From CAYZUC01 sp964481705 (GTDB lineage Bacteria > Bacillota > Clostridia > Lachnospirales > Lachnospiraceae): a stretch of DNA of 49,434 nucleotides. The stretch is taken from contig CAYZUC010000008.1 of NCBI GenBank assembly GCA_964481705.1, forward strand, positions 1 to 49,434. Direction: 5' to 3'. Under the pieces are notes generated by a model. That model did no database searches, had not been told where the DNA came from, and worked only from the letters and a program-made list of their open reading frames with translations. Positions 40,195-48,435 of the stretch are shown here, piece after piece. The position numbers and the translations under genes are program-made. How positions within the stretch are numbered: the first letter of the stretch is position 1; each line of letters starts with the position of its first letter.

Positions 40195-42339
40195 ATGAAT
40201 TTTTTGATTACTATCTTTGCAGTTCCACTGGGTTATATTATGTGGGCATGCTATCATCTTGTAAAAGACTACGGTATCACCATTATCCTGTTTACGCTGG
40301 CTACCAAGGTTCTGATGTTTCCACTTTCTCTTTATATCCAAAAGAATTCGATTTCTATGGTAAAGATTACTCCACAGATTAATGAAGTAAAAATGAAATT
40401 TGCCGGCGATAAAGAACGTATTGCTGATGAGCAAATGAAAATATACAAAAAAGAGGGTTACAATCCTCTAGTAGGTACGATTCCTACTCTGATTCAGATT
40501 CCCATCATCTTTGGTCTGATAGACGTTATATACAAACCGATGCGTCATCTGCTTCATATGAACAAGGATATTATCAATGCATTTGTTGCAAAGGCTTGCG
40601 AAATCAAAGGTGTGGAAACACTTGGTTCCTCTGCTCAGCTTGTTGCTGTTGATTTGATTAAGGACCCTGCTTATACATCACAATTTCAAACACTCGCCAG
40701 CAGTATTCCCGGTGTAGATACTGCAATAACTCAGATTCAGAATTTTCATACGACCTTCTTGATTTGGGATTTTGCACGAGTTCCTTCCTTATTCACTCTA
40801 GATAGCCTGATTTGGATTCCTATCCTTGCAGGTATCAGTGCATGGCTCCTTTGCTTTTTCCAGAACCGTGACAATGTCCTGCAAATAGAACAAAGCAAAG
40901 CGAGTCAATGGGGCATGACGATATTCCTGATTGCATTCTCTACTTATTTTGCCTTTATTGTACCTGCCGGTGTCGGCTTCTACTGGGTGATTGGTAATCT
41001 GATGGCAATTGCACTTATTTATATCTGTAATGCAATCTACAATCCGAAGAAGTATATTGATTATGATTCTCTTGAGAAAATGAAGGCTTTCTTAGAAAAG
41101 CAAAAGCAGCAGGAAGCAGCTACCAAGGACAAAAGAAAAATTGACAAGAAGAGAGAAAAGGAGTATTATAAACAGTTCTTTGCTGATGAACATAAGGAGC
41201 TTGTCTTCTACTCCGAGAAGAGTGGCTTTTACAAATATTTTGAAGATACCATTCAATACATCCTCGAGCACTCAAATATCAAGATTCACTATGTCACAAG
41301 TGACCCGGATGATGCACTGTTTCAGGCAAACAATCCGAGAATTATTCCTTACTATATTGGAGACACCAAGCTGGTCACACTTTTCATGAAAATGGACGCT
41401 AAGGTCATGGCTATGACAACACAGGATATCGACCAGTTCCATTTAAAACGTTCTTATGTAAAAGATAACGTCAAGTATATTTATATGCCACATTATCCGT
41501 TAAGTGAGACTCTGACCAGCAGAAAAGGTTCTCTGGATCATTACGATACGATTTTCTGCGTCAGCGAGTACCAGATGAATGAGATTCGTGAATGGGAACA
41601 GCATTACAATCTGCCCCAGAAACGTCTCATCAAAACCGGATATGGCTTTCTTGAGCATTTAACAGCTATGTATGAGCAGATGCCAACACCCCAACGAGAG
41701 CATAAGAAGATTTTGATTGCGCCCTCCTGGCAGGATGATAATATCCTTGATACCTGTCTGCATGGTATTTTAAAGCAGCTCTTACGTAAGGGCTATGATG
41801 TAGTCATTCGTCCTCATCCCGAATATGTAAAGCGGTATGGTGCCCGTATGGAACAGATTGTGGAGCGTTATAAGGGATACAATGGGGGAGATTTAAGCTT
41901 TGAGCTTGACTTTTCCAAGAGCAATTCTCTTTATGATTCTGATCTTCTGATTACCGACTGGTCAGGAACTGCCTATGAATTTGCTTTTGTTACGAAGAAA
42001 CCGGTTGTATTCATCAATACACCACCTAAGATTAAGAATCCTGAATACACAATACTTTCCAGGAAACCCATGGAATTCATCCTGCGTGATGAGCTTGGAA
42101 TGCAGGTTGACCCTCAGCAACTCGATTCCTTATACGAAGGTGTGCAAAAGCTTCTCAATTCCAGTGAAGAATATGCAGAGAGAATCACTCGTATTGTCAA
42201 GGAGCAATTTCCTGACTTTGGTCACTCCGGAGAGATTGGCGGTCAGTATATCGTAAATCTGCTTCGATCTAAGAAGAAGAAAGTTGACACATCTGTCACA
42301 AATAATGATGCCAATAAAAAGGAGGCAAATAATGGCTGA
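40195..42339 (+). CDS. YidC/Oxa1-like insertase fused to CDP-glycerol:glycerophosphotransferase-like domain
   Basis: A 714-residue fusion. Residues 1-290 are YidC/Oxa1-like: helix with TIILFTLATKVLMFPLS, a hairpin, YNPLVGTIPTLIQIPIIF, and three later helices (ending about 280). The groove Arg of YidC is Lys38 here (TLATKVLMFP). A Lys/Glu-rich linker (290-325) joins a GT-B-like domain (about 330-700) related to TagB/TagF: MPHYPLSETL (His433), VIRPHPE (about 537-543) and DLLITDWSGTAYEFAF (583-598). TagF-type enzymes use CDP-glycerol; here CMP-AEP could be the donor, which is inference. First gene of an operon with PEP mutase, overlapping it by 8 bp. Confidence 0.88.
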   Translation: MNFLITIFAVPLGYIMWACYHLVKDYGITIILFTLATKVLMFPLSLYIQKNSISMVKITPQINEVKMKFAGDKERIADEQMKIYKKEGYNPLVGTIPTLIQIPIIFGLIDVIYKPMRHLLHMNKDIINAFVAKACEIKGVETLGSSAQLVAVDLIKDPAYTSQFQTLASSIPGVDTAITQIQNFHTTFLIWDFARVPSLFTLDSLIWIPILAGISAWLLCFFQNRDNVLQIEQSKASQWGMTIFLIAFSTYFAFIVPAGVGFYWVIGNLMAIALIYICNAIYNPKKYIDYDSLEKMKAFLEKQKQQEAATKDKRKIDKKREKEYYKQFFADEHKELVFYSEKSGFYKYFEDTIQYILEHSNIKIHYVTSDPDDALFQANNPRIIPYYIGDTKLVTLFMKMDAKVMAMTTQDIDQFHLKRSYVKDNVKYIYMPHYPLSETLTSRKGSLDHYDTIFCVSEYQMNEIREWEQHYNLPQKRLIKTGYGFLEHLTAMYEQMPTPQREHKKILIAPSWQDDNILDTCLHGILKQLLRKGYDVVIRPHPEYVKRYGARMEQIVERYKGYNGGDLSFELDFSKSNSLYDSDLLITDWSGTAYEFAFVTKKPVVFINTPPKIKNPEYTILSRKPMEFILRDELGMQVDPQQLDSLYEGVQKLLNSSEEYAERITRIVKEQFPDFGHSGEIGGQYIVNLLRSKKKKVDTSVTNNDANKKEANNG

Positions 42340-43633
42340 TAAAGTATATGTAGCAATGAGTGGTGACTTGATTCACCATGGTCACATGAATATTATTCAA
42401 AAGGCAAGTGAGCTTGGCGACGTGATAATCGGACTCCACACTGACGAGGCTGTTGCTTCTTACTGGCGCGTTCCTTTCTTAAGCTATGAAGAAAGAAAGA
42501 GTATTATCGAGAACATCAAGGGCGTATCTGAGGTCGTTCCACAGGAGGTCTTTGATCAGGTGCCAAATCTATTAAAGTATAAACCCAGGTATGTTGTTCA
42601 CGGGGATGACTGGAAGGAAGGTCCACACAAGGCGCAGCGTGAACGCGTGATTGAGATATTAAAAGACTGGGGCGGCGAGTTAATTGAAATCCCTTATACT
42701 AAGGGCGTTAGTCTCGATAAGGTTCAGGACCTGGTACACGGACTTGGTACTACCACTGACATGAGACGTGCTGCTTTACGCAAAACCATTCATGTAAAAA
42801 AACATATACGTGTTCTGGAGGCTCATAACGGTCTTACCGGACTTATCGTAGAAAAGAGTAAAATCGAGAATGAAAACGGAATCACGCAATTTGATGCTAT
42901 GTGGGTATCCAGTCTTTGTGATTCTACCGCTAAGGGAAAGCCGGATATTGAGCTTGTCGATCTAACCTCCCGAATCAATACCATCAATGAGATCTTGGAG
43001 GTTACTACAAAACCAATCATTCTGGATGGTGATACCGGTGGAAAGATTGAGCATTTTATCTATACCGTTCGTACTCTGGAGAGAATCGGTGTATCAGCAA
43101 TTATTATAGAAGATAAGATTGGTCTGAAAAAGAATTCCCTTTTTGGAACAGGCGCCGGACAGCACCAGGATACCATAGAAGGCTTCTGTAATAAGATTCG
43201 TGCTGGTAAGAACTCACAGGTTACTAAGGATTTTATGATTATCGCACGTATTGAGAGTCTCATTCTCGGACAAGGTATGGAAGATGCCCTGAAACGTGCC
43301 AACGCCTATATTGAGGCTGGAGCCGATGCAATCATGATACACAGTATTGACAAAACAGGAGCTGAGATCTTTGAATTCTGCAAGAAATACAACGAATTCC
43401 AAAATCGTATGCCACTTGTTGTTGTCCCGACTGCATACAATCAGATTTACGAAAAGGATCTCTTTGAGGCTGGTGTGAATGTAATCATCCACGCGAACCA
43501 TTTGATTCGCAGTGCTTACCAGGCTATGAACAAAACGGCTTATACTATTCTGGAAAATGGCCGTTCCCTAGAAACAAACGACCAGTGTCTAAGCATTAAA
43601 GAGATTTTAACTTTGATTGATACTGATTTTTAG
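42332..43633 (+). CDS. pepM: Phosphoenolpyruvate mutase with N-terminal cytidylyltransferase-like domain
   Basis: A 433-residue fusion. Residues 1-130 resemble TagD-type cytidylyltransferases: HHGH at 15-18, FLSYEERKSIIE and VVHGDDW; but the RTEGIST nucleotide loop is YTKGVSLDK (122-130), missing the Arg. Residues 150-433 are PEP mutase: LDGDTGG (231-237) and the diagnostic lid EDKIGLKKNS (260-269), which distinguishes mutases from isocitrate lyase-like relatives. It forms phosphonopyruvate, the C-P bond-forming step of phosphonate synthesis. SD GGAGG; its start overlaps the end of the YidC fusion gene. Confidence 0.94.
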   Translation: MADKVYVAMSGDLIHHGHMNIIQKASELGDVIIGLHTDEAVASYWRVPFLSYEERKSIIENIKGVSEVVPQEVFDQVPNLLKYKPRYVVHGDDWKEGPHKAQRERVIEILKDWGGELIEIPYTKGVSLDKVQDLVHGLGTTTDMRRAALRKTIHVKKHIRVLEAHNGLTGLIVEKSKIENENGITQFDAMWVSSLCDSTAKGKPDIELVDLTSRINTINEILEVTTKPIILDGDTGGKIEHFIYTVRTLERIGVSAIIIEDKIGLKKNSLFGTGAGQHQDTIEGFCNKIRAGKNSQVTKDFMIIARIESLILGQGMEDALKRANAYIEAGADAIMIHSIDKTGAEIFEFCKKYNEFQNRMPLVVVPTAYNQIYEKDLFEAGVNVIIHANHLIRSAYQAMNKTAYTILENGRSLETNDQCLSIKEILTLIDTDF

Positions 43634-43689
43634 ATTATAACGTGCACAAACTTATTATGCGTAAAAGATGCGCAGGAATGGGGATTCGT

Positions 43690-44811
43690 ATGGAAATCAA
43701 GAGAAATGTTTTATTAAATCCGGGACCTGCTACCACGACAGACACCGTCAAAATGGCTCAGATTGTCCCTGATATTTGTCCAAGAGAAAAGGAATTTGGT
43801 CAAATGATGTATGGACTACGTGATGATTTGGTACGTATTGTCCATGGTGACCCGAAGAAATATACGGCAGTTCTGTTTTGCGGTTCTGGTACCTTAAATA
43901 TTGATGTTTGCTTGAATTCTCTTTTACCCGAAGGGAAAAAAATCCTAATTATTGACAATGGTGCTTACAGCTGTCGTGCTGCTGAAGTCTGTGAATACTA
44001 CGGACTGCCTCATATTCATCTAAAATTTGACTATGATAAGCTGCCGGATCTTGCTGTTGTAGAGAATACCTTGAAGGAGAATCCCGATATCGCCGTCGTA
44101 CACACCACTCATAATGAAACGGGAACCGGTATACTAAATCCCATTCGTGAGATTGGTACTCTTGTACACAAATATCATGCTGTCTTTGTAGTAGATACCA
44201 CTTCTACCTATGCAATGAGACCTATTGACATGGACAAGGATCAAATAGATTTTTGTATGGCTTCTGCCCAAAAGGGAATTATGGCAATGACCGGTCTTTC
44301 CTATGTCATTGGCAATATTGAGTATATTAAGAAATCCAAGGATTACCCCAAGCGTTCTTATTACTGTAACCTATACCTGCAGTACTCATTCTTTGAGAAA
44401 ACCGGTGAAATGCACTTTACACCTCCGGTACAGACTATTTATGCTGCTATGCAGGGTGTAAAGGAATATTTTGCAGAAGGCGAGGAGGAAAAGTGGGCGC
44501 GTCATCTGCGTGTATTCGAGGCAATTCATGCAGGACTCGACAAGCTTGGCTTCAAGGACGTTATTAAAAGAGAATGGCAATCTGGACTGGTTGTATCCGT
44601 CATTTATCCAGAGGATCCAAATTGGAGTTTTGAAAAGATTCACGATTACTGCTACGAGAGAGGTTTTACCATATACCCCGGTAAGATCACCGGACAGAAT
44701 ACCTTCCGGCTCTGCTCCTTGGGTGCCATAGACGTAAAAGACATTGAGGACTTCTTCGAAGTCCTGACCGAAGCACTAAAGCACTACAACATCCAAATAC
44801 CTGTAAAATAA
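43690..44811 (+). CDS. phnW: 2-aminoethylphosphonate-pyruvate aminotransferase-like enzyme
   Basis: A 373-residue PLP enzyme of the alanine-glyoxylate/PhnW class V family. Seen: LLNPGPATTTDTV, VLFCGSGTLN, VHTTHNETGTGILN, a VVDTTSTY strand (Asp169) and the PLP Lys195 in ASAQKGIMAM. Located 56 bp after PEP mutase in the same operon, so it most likely aminates phosphonoacetaldehyde to 2-aminoethylphosphonate rather than degrading AEP; no phosphonatase (PhnX) gene is present. Start: ATG 43690, with GGGG 6 nt upstream, lying in a hairpin-containing leader shared with other genes. The stop codon sits in a long stem-loop. Confidence 0.9.
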   Translation: MEIKRNVLLNPGPATTTDTVKMAQIVPDICPREKEFGQMMYGLRDDLVRIVHGDPKKYTAVLFCGSGTLNIDVCLNSLLPEGKKILIIDNGAYSCRAAEVCEYYGLPHIHLKFDYDKLPDLAVVENTLKENPDIAVVHTTHNETGTGILNPIREIGTLVHKYHAVFVVDTTSTYAMRPIDMDKDQIDFCMASAQKGIMAMTGLSYVIGNIEYIKKSKDYPKRSYYCNLYLQYSFFEKTGEMHFTPPVQTIYAAMQGVKEYFAEGEEEKWARHLRVFEAIHAGLDKLGFKDVIKREWQSGLVVSVIYPEDPNWSFEKIHDYCYERGFTIYPGKITGQNTFRLCSLGAIDVKDIEDFFEVLTEALKHYNIQIPVK

Positions 44812-44870
44812 AACATAGGACGGACCTTATTGCAAATTCGTTTGCGTTATAGGGTCCGTCCTATGTTTTA
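44809..44870. terminator. 18-bp perfect stem-loop between convergent phosphonate operons
   Basis: An 18-bp perfect stem (44809-44826 with 44853-44870) includes the stop codon of the transaminase gene. Its 26-nt loop carries a second imperfect stem capped with TTCG (44837-44840). It separates the plus-strand and minus-strand halves of the phosphonate cluster and may terminate both, although neither side has a long T run. Confidence 0.72.
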
Positions 44871-44880
44871 CATCATGTAT

Positions 44881-45579
44881 TTAGTAGGTGGGATCGAGTG
44901 CTTTCAGTTCTTCAACGGTATCAATTTCGATGATTTGTTCATCACGTACGGGCTGAACACAGACATACATATCAGAAAGAAGAGAATCAACGATCTCATC
45001 CCAATAGAGCTTCTCGTGTCCGGGTTTTTTATAGGCTTCCGTCACTGCGGCTGAAATCTTTGCACCATCCTCTTTGGTCCAGTATGAAATGCCAACCATG
45101 TTGTAGACACCATGACCGCCCGTCGTAATTTGGGTCATACGGTCTCCATCCATTCGAAAGCTCCAGTCATCAGACTCCCCCTCAATCCATTTTCCCATAT
45201 ACTGTGAATGAGGCATTGATTCATGAAAAATGGAGATATCTGAGACTAAGAGGTCTGCTTCACTGATGATACAATTCTCGGTTCCCAGGATATCACGAAC
45301 CGCATAGATGGAAGAAATATTGTTTTTCTCCATATATTCCGTGTTGGAAACTAATGTAATCTCCGGATACTTCTCGGAAAGATAGGTAAATTGCTCTCCG
45401 AGGTAACCAGTCACAATATATATCTTTTTAATGCCGATGGAACGAACACCCCTCAGGACTGTCTCAATCATCGGTACTCCATTTACTTTCACTAATGGCT
45501 TGGGCTGTTTTTCGGTAATCGGACGAAGTCTCGTACCGGTACCTGCCGCCATCAATATGGCTATGGTAGGTGTACTCAT
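44881..45579 (-). CDS. pntC: LicC/PntC-type nucleotidyltransferase (probable CMP-AEP synthase)
   Basis: A 232-residue nucleotidyltransferase. Signature AILMAAGTGTRLRPITEKQPKPLVKVNG (NTP site; shown by its GTGTRL and KPLV elements), SEADLLVSD with metal Asp, and DTVEELKAL near the C-terminus. Such enzymes include phosphocholine cytidylyltransferases (LicC) and AEP cytidylyltransferase (PntC). Placed 13 bp after phosphonopyruvate decarboxylase on the same strand and opposite the AEP transaminase, it most likely makes CMP-AEP. Phosphocholine cannot be excluded by sequence alone. GAGGAGG precedes the ATG. Confidence 0.83.
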   Translation of the reverse strand: MSTPTIAILMAAGTGTRLRPITEKQPKPLVKVNGVPMIETVLRGVRSIGIKKIYIVTGYLGEQFTYLSEKYPEITLVSNTEYMEKNNISSIYAVRDILGTENCIISEADLLVSDISIFHESMPHSQYMGKWIEGESDDWSFRMDGDRMTQITTGGHGVYNMVGISYWTKEDGAKISAAVTEAYKKPGHEKLYWDEIVDSLLSDMYVCVQPVRDEQIIEIDTVEELKALDPTY

Positions 45580-45592
45580 CGCTTTCCCTCCT

Positions 45593-46723
45593 CTATTTGC
45601 TAAGAAACTTCATCATTGCTTCTTTGTTCTCAATGGGAGTAGTCGTTGGACGTCCCAGATCTGCACGTGAACCAATCGATACCATAACCTCAATCAGCTT
45701 TGTTCCCTGCTTGGAAGGCATGTTCTTTACTGCCTCTGCCAGTGCAGCCGGATGATCAACGCTGACGCAATTATCATAACCCAATGCGGTACCAATCTTA
45801 TTAAAATCAGCCTTTCCGTAGTCTACAGGCATTCCGCCAACGGTCTCATGTGCTCCATTATTGAAAATCACATGAATTAGATTATCACAGCCCGTCTGAG
45901 CCGCGATAGCCATACTTCCAAGATGCATAATGGAAGCACCATCACCATCAATACACCAGATATGCTTATCCTTCTTTTCCAGTGCAATTCCCATCGCAAT
46001 CATGGATGCATGTCCCATGGAGCCCACTGTCAGGAAATCCCTTTCATGCCCCTCACCTCTTGCTTCTCGAATTTCAAACAATTCTCTGCTTGCTTTACCG
46101 GTGGTAGACACAAACGCATCTTTCACACCGGCATTCTCTATAATAACGCGCAAAGCATCTTCTCTACCCATCCGATGACTATTCTGATAGGTAGCCTTGC
46201 CATCCATAGATAATGCACCTTTTTTGATCACAAAGGCGACGCTCCTGCCATCTTCAATCATGGTTTTTGATTGGTTTACATAATTAGAAAACTCATCTTC
46301 TGTCGTTTCTTTCGTTATAATAAAGGTGGTGATCTTCAACAGTTTCAATTGTTCTACTGTAATTTCTCCCTGAAATACATGCTGTGGCTCATCATGTACA
46401 CCAGGCTCTCCTCGCCATCCTACAACAAAAACTGCCGGAATCTTGTACACCTTCTCATCCATCAGGGATGCCACCGGATTTACAATATTACCAAGTCCGC
46501 TGTTTTGCATATAAACCAGTGCCGGTTCCCCGGTTGCAAGGTAATGACCAGCTGCAATACCAACCGCTCCTCCTTCATTTGCTGCAACAATATGGTCGGT
46601 TCCAAGCTTATAATCCCGATACAATGTATCGCACAATGCCTTTAATTGAGAATCCGGAACGCCGGTATAGAAATGAACTCCCAACTCCTCCTGTACCTTT
46701 TTTAGCAAAAAATTAACCTGCAT
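45593..46723 (-). CDS. ppd: Phosphonopyruvate decarboxylase, thiamine diphosphate enzyme
   Basis: A 376-residue ThDP enzyme that converts phosphonopyruvate to phosphonoacetaldehyde, pulling the unfavourable mutase step forward. Seen: FYTGVPDSQLKAL near the start, the catalytic Glu in VAANEGGAVGIAAGH (Glu50), VYMQNSGLGNIVNP, and the metal/ThDP motif CIDGDGASIMHLGS ... FNNGAHETVGGM. Length and order match the Ppd family (aepY in Bacteroides). It starts a minus-strand operon with pntC. Its leader has a good promoter and a small hairpin similar to other leaders in this window. Confidence 0.94.
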   Translation of the reverse strand: MQVNFLLKKVQEELGVHFYTGVPDSQLKALCDTLYRDYKLGTDHIVAANEGGAVGIAAGHYLATGEPALVYMQNSGLGNIVNPVASLMDEKVYKIPAVFVVGWRGEPGVHDEPQHVFQGEITVEQLKLLKITTFIITKETTEDEFSNYVNQSKTMIEDGRSVAFVIKKGALSMDGKATYQNSHRMGREDALRVIIENAGVKDAFVSTTGKASRELFEIREARGEGHERDFLTVGSMGHASMIAMGIALEKKDKHIWCIDGDGASIMHLGSMAIAAQTGCDNLIHVIFNNGAHETVGGMPVDYGKADFNKIGTALGYDNCVSVDHPAALAEAVKNMPSKQGTKLIEVMVSIGSRADLGRPTTTPIENKEAMMKFLSK

Positions 46724-46748
46724 AATCTTTTTCCTCTACTTTCAACAA

Positions 46749-46808
46749 ATGCGCTTTCTCACGCATAATTTCGCCTTTTATCATATCATTTTCATCTCCT
46801 GTTTTCAA
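46749..46808 (-). promoter_or_regulatory. Promoter and leader hairpin of ppd-pntC
   Basis: -35 TTGAAA (46803-46808), 17-bp spacer, -10 TATGAT (46780-46785) on the reverse strand. The leader has a short hairpin of the ATGCG...CGCAT type (46749-46766), resembling others in this window. Confidence 0.55.
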
Positions 46809-46830
46809 CACCGGCTTTCCAAGGCATTGA

Positions 46831-46859
46831 TTGACACTCTACGGCAACTATAGTACAAT
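46831..46859 (+). promoter_or_regulatory. Promoter of the MBOAT gene
   Basis: Consensus -35 TTGACA (46831-46836), 17-bp spacer, -10 TACAAT (46854-46859), 24 bp before the ATG at 46884, which has GGAGG upstream. Confidence 0.65.
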
Positions 46860-46883
46860 CTATGGGATTGCGGAGGTAAATAT

Positions 46884-48344
46884 ATGTTATTTAATTCGAT
46901 GGAGTTCGTAATCTTTTTTCCGATTGCGGTTTTGATTTATTTTGTAATTCCCCATAAATTTCGCTATCTCTGGCTCCTGCTCACAAGTTATTTCTACTAC
47001 ATGTGCTGGAATCCTAGATATGCTCTTCTTTTGCTACTCTCGACTGCGATCACGTATGTAAGCGGTCTGATTATCGGACGTTCTGATGTAAGCCTGAGGA
47101 ATCGTAAGTGGTGTGTTGCTTTGAGCTTTACTTCTAACCTTCTGATTTTATTTCTCTTTAAGTACTTTGACTTTATGGTTTCATCGATATCCAGTATTTG
47201 TGATATCATGGGAATCAGCTATCAAAAGCCATCCTTTGATATTCTCCTGCCGGTAGGAATCTCTTTTTATATCTTTCAGGCACTCAGTTATACCATGGAT
47301 GTGTATCGTAATGAGATCAAACCAGAGCGCAATTTTCTAAAGTATGCTCTCTTTGTCTCCTTTTTTCCTCAGCTTGTCGCAGGTCCTATCGAGCGCTCAA
47401 AGAATCTCCTGAATCAATTTGATGAAGTTCATACCTTTGAATATGAACGCGTGCGGAATGGTCTGATTCAGATGTTGTGGGGATTCTTTTTAAAACTTGT
47501 TATCGCGGGTCGTCTAGCGATTGTGGTTGACCGTATTTATGGGAATCTTTATGATTGTACCGGATATCAGTTAGCCTTGGGAACCATCGCTTTTTCACTC
47601 CAGATTTACTGTGATTTTGCAAGCTATTCTGAGATTGCCATTGGTTCTGCAAATGTTCTCGGTTTTCGTCTTATGGAGAACTTTCACCAACCATTCTTTG
47701 CGACCTCTTGTGGAGATTTATGGCGTAGATGGCACATCTCCTTGAATACCTGGTTTCGTGACTATCTCTACATACCACTGGGTGGTAGTCGTCACGGAAA
47801 GGCAAGAAAGTATTTTAACCTCATGGTAGTCTTTCTCACCAGCGGTCTCTGGCACGGTGCCAATTGGACCTTTGTTATCTGGGGCGGACTTAGTGGACTT
47901 TTTCAAGTTCTTGGAGCCGAGTTGAAACCAATCCGCGATAGGATCATTGCTTTCCTTCCTATTTCTCCGAAGGGAATGCTGCGAAAGAGCTTCGCGATAG
48001 TATCTACTTTTCTTTTGTTTAATTTCTCCCTGATTTTCTTTCGTTCTGACCAGGTATCTGATGCCTTTTTCATTATTCGAAAGATTTTCACAGAGTTTGA
48101 TTTTCATAGTATACTGACTACTTCCTTTTTTGAGCTTGGATTGGGAACTTTTCATCTGTTGTTTCTTGTCTTTGCTTTAATTATCCTATTCCTGGGTGAT
48201 GTTTTGAGGGAACGTGGCAATGCTATCGCTACTCTTACCGGAAAGGTATGGTATCTTCGTTGGGGATTTTATTATCTGCTTGTTATACTCATTCTTTTAT
48301 CGGCTAATCTTGGAAGTCAGGAGTTTATCTATTTTCAGTTTTAA
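46884..48344 (+). CDS. MBOAT-family O-acyltransferase (AlgI/DltB-like)
   Basis: A 486-residue membrane enzyme of the AlgI/PatA type, which takes acyl groups across the membrane for transfer to a surface polymer. N-terminal MEFVIFFPIAVLIYF, QLVAGPIERSKNLL, CDFASYSEIAIGSA, a WRRWH motif (280-284), and the catalytic His324 in SGLWHGANWTFVIWG. About ten to eleven transmembrane segments. It pairs with an SGNH protein gene 91 bp downstream, as AlgI does with AlgX/J or PatA with PatB. The divergently placed phosphonate genes suggest the acceptor is the same surface polymer (inference). Confidence 0.93.
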   Translation: MLFNSMEFVIFFPIAVLIYFVIPHKFRYLWLLLTSYFYYMCWNPRYALLLLLSTAITYVSGLIIGRSDVSLRNRKWCVALSFTSNLLILFLFKYFDFMVSSISSICDIMGISYQKPSFDILLPVGISFYIFQALSYTMDVYRNEIKPERNFLKYALFVSFFPQLVAGPIERSKNLLNQFDEVHTFEYERVRNGLIQMLWGFFLKLVIAGRLAIVVDRIYGNLYDCTGYQLALGTIAFSLQIYCDFASYSEIAIGSANVLGFRLMENFHQPFFATSCGDLWRRWHISLNTWFRDYLYIPLGGSRHGKARKYFNLMVVFLTSGLWHGANWTFVIWGGLSGLFQVLGAELKPIRDRIIAFLPISPKGMLRKSFAIVSTFLLFNFSLIFFRSDQVSDAFFIIRKIFTEFDFHSILTTSFFELGLGTFHLLFLVFALIILFLGDVLRERGNAIATLTGKVWYLRWGFYYLLVILILLSANLGSQEFIYFQF

Positions 48345-48401
48345 CTTGATACCAATTGTTATTTTACTCAAAATGATTTTGGGTCATATAAGTATCGGAT
48401 A

Positions 48402-48420
48402 TGCGCAATTATGATGCGCA
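48402..48420 (+). promoter_or_regulatory. Leader hairpin before the SGNH gene
   Basis: A perfect 6-bp stem TGCGCA (48402-48407) / TGCGCA (48415-48420) with a 7-nt loop lies directly before the ribosome site. Similar hairpins precede the DtxR-type gene (5037-5053), the transaminase gene (about 43658-43674) and trkA. Confidence 0.6.
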
Positions 48421-48435
48421 GGAATGGAGTTTTCA

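Noticed and set aside
41040..41170. A frameshift or missed stop joining two genes in the YidC-transferase fusion
   Set aside because: The frame is open through a typical Lys/Glu-rich linker, and no ribosome site with a good start is visible immediately before the transferase domain. Fusion is the simpler reading, though resequencing would settle it.
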